From contig NC_049991.1 of the NCBI RefSeq assembly GCF_000003815.2, positions 17,439,083-17,503,082 of the forward strand: 64,000 bases of DNA, read 5' to 3'. The stretch comes from Branchiostoma floridae. Its lineage: Eukaryota > Chordata > Leptocardii > Amphioxiformes > Branchiostomatidae. The notes under the pieces were generated by a model, which was not told where the DNA came from, made no database searches, and saw only the letters and a list, made by a program, of their open reading frames with translations. Both the position numbers and the translations under genes were made by a program. Below, one piece after another: positions 41,001 to 47,000 of this stretch (positions are counted from its first letter, which is position 1; each line of letters opens with the position of its first letter).

Positions 41001-44000
41001 GTCAGAATTTTAAACAAATTATTGATTTTTTCCTCTTGCATAATTGTTTATGGTGAGATGCTTCTTTTTCATTTTTTGATAGTAGTCCGTAGCGTAGAGT
41101 GGGCTGGATAAATTTGTTGTTTCTATTCGGCCTCCGGTTTTTCAAGACTCCTGCCTATCACTACCATCTTCATAACATGTGTTAAGATGCAGGATGATTG
41201 GCAGCTGTAAATAATTGATTAATCACTGAACTGCAGTACCATGTAGAGCTTTATAGACTACATTATTACTAATTGACTCTGACTGGTCTGCTATTGTTCA
41301 CTTCATCATGTTTAACAGAAAAAAATGCAAAATGCAAGCATGTAAAATGTCACGTAGATCCCATCAAGGAAATCACAAATTGCTCTCTATGGTGCTTTTA
41401 TTACCTGATTGATATCTGCTTCCTGCGCTACGTGCATGACCTTGTGTTGACTGTCTACTTCCTGTGACCATGACCTTACGTTGACTGTCTGCTTCCCGTG
41501 CTTCGTGCGTGACCTTGTTTTGACCTTGCTCCCTGCAGCAGAGGGGTGTACCTGGCCACCATCTTGTACCACGGAGACCACATCCTGGTGACGGGCGAGG
41601 ACAACATTCCCGTCGTCGAGGTGGACGACACGTTTCCCAGCATGCTCAACCTGGATCTCCACTGGTTCATGAAGGTAAGTTTTTGTCTTATTTTTATTTC
41701 CATTGGACTGTCTAAAACTTGTCTTAGCCTCCTTTGCATATCAATTCGTAGTGTATTCATTCAAGCTGTAGCAGATGATATCCTGAAAATGTTAAGAACT
41801 GTACCTTCTTTTTTGTTGGGTTGTGTAGTGTAAGGGTGTTTGGCTCCGAAGCAAAAGGGTTCCAATACTGTCATGCTACCAATCTTTTGCCCCTTGGAAA
41901 GACATTTTACGCCACTTTCCTCACTCCACCCGGGTGTAAAAGTGGGTTCATGACTTTGGTTGTGGAACTAAAAGTGAAGTGGGAAGAGAGCTCCGCTTCC
42001 CAATACTGTATCTTAGACAAAGTAGATTATTAACACCCACTGCCCCTACAGTTTCAAAAAGGCTGTAGGATTACCTTTACATTTTTTAACTACCTCTTAA
42101 TTAGCATGACTCATTGCTATTTGGCGGAAATCTTAAGCATTTTCTAGCCTTTTTTTCTTGTAGTTAAAGTATGTTCACTACAAACATCTGTTTACAATTT
42201 TGGTAGAAGGAGAGGGTTGGGCTCTGCCTCCCACAGTGACACGGAAGGCTATTGGATTACCTTAAGTGTACCTTTTTTACTACCTGTAAATGATCATGAC
42301 TCATCTATGTACCTGTTGCAGGTGTCCTGCACCTGGTCAGACCTGAGACAGCTGCGCCAGGACCTGGACAGGTGCGCCTCGGCCTCGTCTGCATCCTTCA
42401 GAAGTCGGCTCCTTCAGGCCGCGATACAACTCCAGGTGAGGCTCAAATCCCTAATGTTGCAAGATTAGGCTGCACCATATTGCGTTGTTTTTATTATTGG
42501 ACGTTTTGCAGTTATAAAAAGCACAGCAAAGTTTCAGCATAGCAGAATTTCAGAAAGGTAACCTGCAAGCTGTGTGCGAAGTTTTTGATCAGATCATTTA
42601 CCAGGCCGTTATACCCAGGTGATGCTCAAATCGCTTAAGTTGCAAGGAAACACTTAAATGGCTGCACTGTATTGTGTTTTGTTCTTGGAAGAGTTGACAA
42701 TGAAAAAAAGTTGAATGAAAGCAATAGATGGAAGCCTGGGTACAGAAATAATTAAGGTAACCTGCAAAGTATTTGATTAGATATAGCTCATTCAGTTTCG
42801 GATTGTCAGATAATCAAATTCAGAATTTTATGTAGCTTTTTACCTTGTTCTGTCTTTTCATATTTGCTTCAGACTAATTTAAAGTGAATTGAATTAGGAA
42901 AAACCATCTCTATCATGAGTTGAACATCACTGAATCTTTAACTCCTGAAATTTTTTTTACTCGACCTAGATAAACTGTTTCGTAAACCATCTTTTGTAAG
43001 TGACATATGCTCCTAGGTCACTCGACATGTCACGGCTTTAAAGTCTCTACAAAAGCGTCACAATAGAGATTTTGTAGTAGAAAATATGCATCAAAGTCGT
43101 TATATAAGTGAATCAGGCGAGGTCACTTGACATGTCACGGCTTTAAAGTCTTAACAAAAACGTCAGACAAGAGATTTCGAAGTAGAAAGTCTACATCAAA
43201 GTCGTTATATAAGTGACATCTGGCCTTCAGCTGGCTTCACTGATCAAACATTCAAATGTCACTGAACTGTAGAACTTCCGTCGCTTCCGTCAGAAGTTAT
43301 TGTTTTCACTGCTCCCATTTGCATCTACATAAGCCCTTCTGGGTCATGTTGTCCTTGCCATAAAACAGCATTACCTTACGTAAACAACACTCCCCGAATG
43401 TTTCCTGTTGTCATGAGACTGTTTTTCTGCTTACGAAACATTTGACCTAATTTAAAAAGGGCAGAAATGGCACAAAATACCTCCAGAGAATTGTCTTAAG
43501 TTTTCCATGCTCCTGGCTTGCAATACGATATGGATTGGATCTTATATAAGGGAGCAAAACTCTTTGAAATAAAATGTCATTTAGGTCGTACAAAATCTAT
43601 GGCTTATTTGACATATTCAACCTTTTTTCCTTATCTAACATAGCAACAAACTTCATAGTATATTCAATTTGTTTTGTTGGATTGTATTTCCATCAGTGGA
43701 GGTCATTGTATCCACACTTTGACGAAAAAACAAGTGGTGGATATGCTTTATGTAACAAGAGTGAACAGGAAGAAAAGGTCATTTTACTTTCGAAAAAACA
43801 GGAAGGGCTTACCTGTACTAACAGTGGATATGATATGCATGACGGCTTCCTGTTGTTTCTGAGTTCCCAGCTTTGCCCTTTGCATTACATGTATTAGATC
43901 AGAGGAAGGTTTTGTGTTTGCACAAATGAATTACATTCGCCCACATACCTGTAGGTTTTACATATTGAATGATTCCATTTGATACTGGAAGTAGAAGTTA

Positions 44001-47000
44001 GATTGTGCCTTAGATTCTGGTTAAAGTCAAATCAAAAGATTTTGTATCTGAAATGGTGATGTTTGTTTAAGAAAGGGTAATTTTTCACTTTGTCCGCAGC
44101 CAGTTTGTAAGCTCCATTAATTTAGCATTTGTCTGACAGGTAACAAACATCTACCACTTTGCAAAATAGTGTGTTTGAGTGATCTCTAGTGCAGCATCCC
44201 CACACATGCACGGTTTATATATACTGGAGTGTGTTTTACTCGGATAAATCACATCAGAGATCTGTTTAGGCGAGCATATTTCATGGTACCAGGTATGATT
44301 TGTGACCTGGTAAGATCATTGTTTAACTTTCTAGATGTTAAAACCTGTCTATGAATTGCCCTAAACTTGTTCTCTCTGTTGTTATTTTCCCAGAACTCCC
44401 TGGGAGTGCAGGACCTGGGTTATGTGTACCACACGGCCATCAAGGACAGTCACGGGTCCATCGTCATCCCCACTGTCAGACAAGTCAAGGTCAGTCAACT
44501 CACTCAAGTTTTTATTTCTTTCTACCAATGTCTCCAGTTTCAAGTTGCACTTCCAGCTAACAATTGCACACCTGTCTATCTCACTGTCTTTTAGATCTCT
44601 AATGTGGTATCAAAGAGCTTCCTTCAACAATTACATGTGATGTTGGTCCTTTCTATTTAAAACTTGTGCTTGTAAGTATTTTGTTTGATAGTTGCTTGCT
44701 TATGGACAGTGACTTGATGATCAAAGGTCCACCTCATTTTTGAGATTTGAAATTTGGAGAATATTGTTGAAACGTCCTGCCAGCAATGATGGAGGCATTG
44801 CTGTGTTTCAAAGCTAGTTACTGGATCCTCATATTTTTTTGTCCTCATGACAACTCATAGTTTTTGATATGCTATGACAACTCTGATTTGCAATGACAAC
44901 TAATTTATCATCTTAACTTCTACAGGACCCAAAGTACGTCCAGTCATCTTCTCTAAAGTGGGTCCCGATCAGTCGACTCCAGCGACGGAGAATGTCTGCG
45001 GCAGAAGACCCCAGCGCGTTGGAGAGACTTCTCAACAGAATCCCTGTAAGTCACCTCACAACTATTCTTTCTTATTCATTAAACCTATACCCATTGATTG
45101 ATGGCAAAACAGCTAGTTCATAAAATTTAACATCACATTTATCAAGATGCCATTTATTGGTCACTATGGTGTATTAGTGGCAAATATTGAAGGATTTTAA
45201 TCAAAATATGCCAGCCTGAGGTCAATTACTTCCCTTTTTTACCTCTTACCGTGCCAGGAACTAAGCTCTTCCATATGTGTATCTGATGTTGAATACTTTG
45301 GTTTTCTCAATAATCTAGCAACCAAATGTGTCTTACTTTTCTTCCAGCAGATAGAATGCACTACAACCACTTAAAAGTTTCCCAAGAAACTAACCAAGCA
45401 TTTCTCATTGCCTTTCCACAGGAGATAATGCACTACAACCACAACAGCACCAAGCCGCCGCCGCAGGGCCTGTACATCGGCTACCTGAAGCTGTGCAGCT
45501 CCATGGACTCCATCGGGGTGCTGGTGCCCAAGGGGAACCCCAACATGCTGCCCCACTGCCGCATCAGGGACAACCCCAACGTCTCCAGCGAGGAGTGGGA
45601 ATGGGTGCGCAGGCTGTGCAGCGGGGAGGTGAGATGATGGCCTTTCACCTTAATGACTGACCTATGAACTTTGCCTCCCGATTACTCACATCATGCATCA
45701 TCGATGTTTACTGATAGGTTGTAGCATTACCGTAACTTAGCACCTTAGATACTCCCATGCTTTTGAGGCACGTTGGGCAGTCGTCGACCTTACACAGTTC
45801 TGAGATTCTCTTTTGGCTCTATACCAGGAGCTTCCGGAGGTTATAGGATAACTCTTTCTTGTTCCTTTCTACAATCACAATTGTGACAGTCATAGACTTC
45901 GAGTTAGGAATTTGTCTTACACATGAAATTTGCAAGGAATGATGACCAAATGTAGATGAAAAAAGAGATTTTTTTTTAAAGTTTTTTAATTTTGAATTTG
46001 TAACTCTTTCCCCAGGTGACAGAGGAAGACCCCAAACCCAGCCAGGCACAGTGCATATTTAGAGACCAGCTCATCCGGGCCTCCAAACGGCTGCTCAACT
46101 CTTTAGATGTATCTGAAGAGGATGCTCTACAACACAGGTAAGAGTTCTAGTCCCCATGTGATTTGGGATTTTGTTCAGAAGCTTCATAATGCTTGCTGTT
46201 AAGTGGAAGATTATTATGGAGGATTATTATGAATGGATGGAGGGAGAAAGTCATGTTTATCCATGTAACCAGCACAACCGAATGATGTTGATGATGATAA
46301 CCCATAGATTTTTAACCTTAAAAAGCTATTCAAAGTACTCTAGTCCTATCCATGTTGTTGTTTTATGTATCCTTTTCTAAAACATTGAAAAACTGGCGTG
46401 TACTATTTAGTAGCGAATAGATTGTAACCTGTGACTCCTTCTGTCCTCAGATTGTTCTGTACGGAGGTCCTAGAGCTTGACAACAACGTTTCGATGCTGC
46501 TGCTTGTCCCACCTGTGGAAGACGTGTGCTGCGCACCTGGGCAGACACATCACCTGTTCCAGCAGGACTCCTTCCTCACACTCCCTCTACAGGTGTTCGA
46601 ACTAGGTGAGTTACCTGAGACTCAAGTCAGGATGCTCTCCAGTAGCAATTTCAGAACTTACATTTACTCTGGGTTCAAAATACTTTTATGGCCAGGTTTA
46701 TTTTCCCAGTGGCAACCTCAGCCAAAAGCTAGGTTGTCCATAAACATGTCAGGTTGCCCTAATTTCGAGCTCCGCAAGTGAATTTTATTATAATATAATT
46801 TTTATGTCGAGCCCTGATGATGTTGGAACATAAATTTTGAGCCTTGGTGCAAAGGTTCCTTCCACAGTCATCATTTCTATAATTTCTGTTTTTTAGGTAA
46901 ATGTATAAGAGGTGTTGTAGGGACCCTAGTAATTACATAGCAGACTTTAACACATCTTTTGTTTTCGTCTTTTCTCCAGTTCATATGACAACATTCCAGC

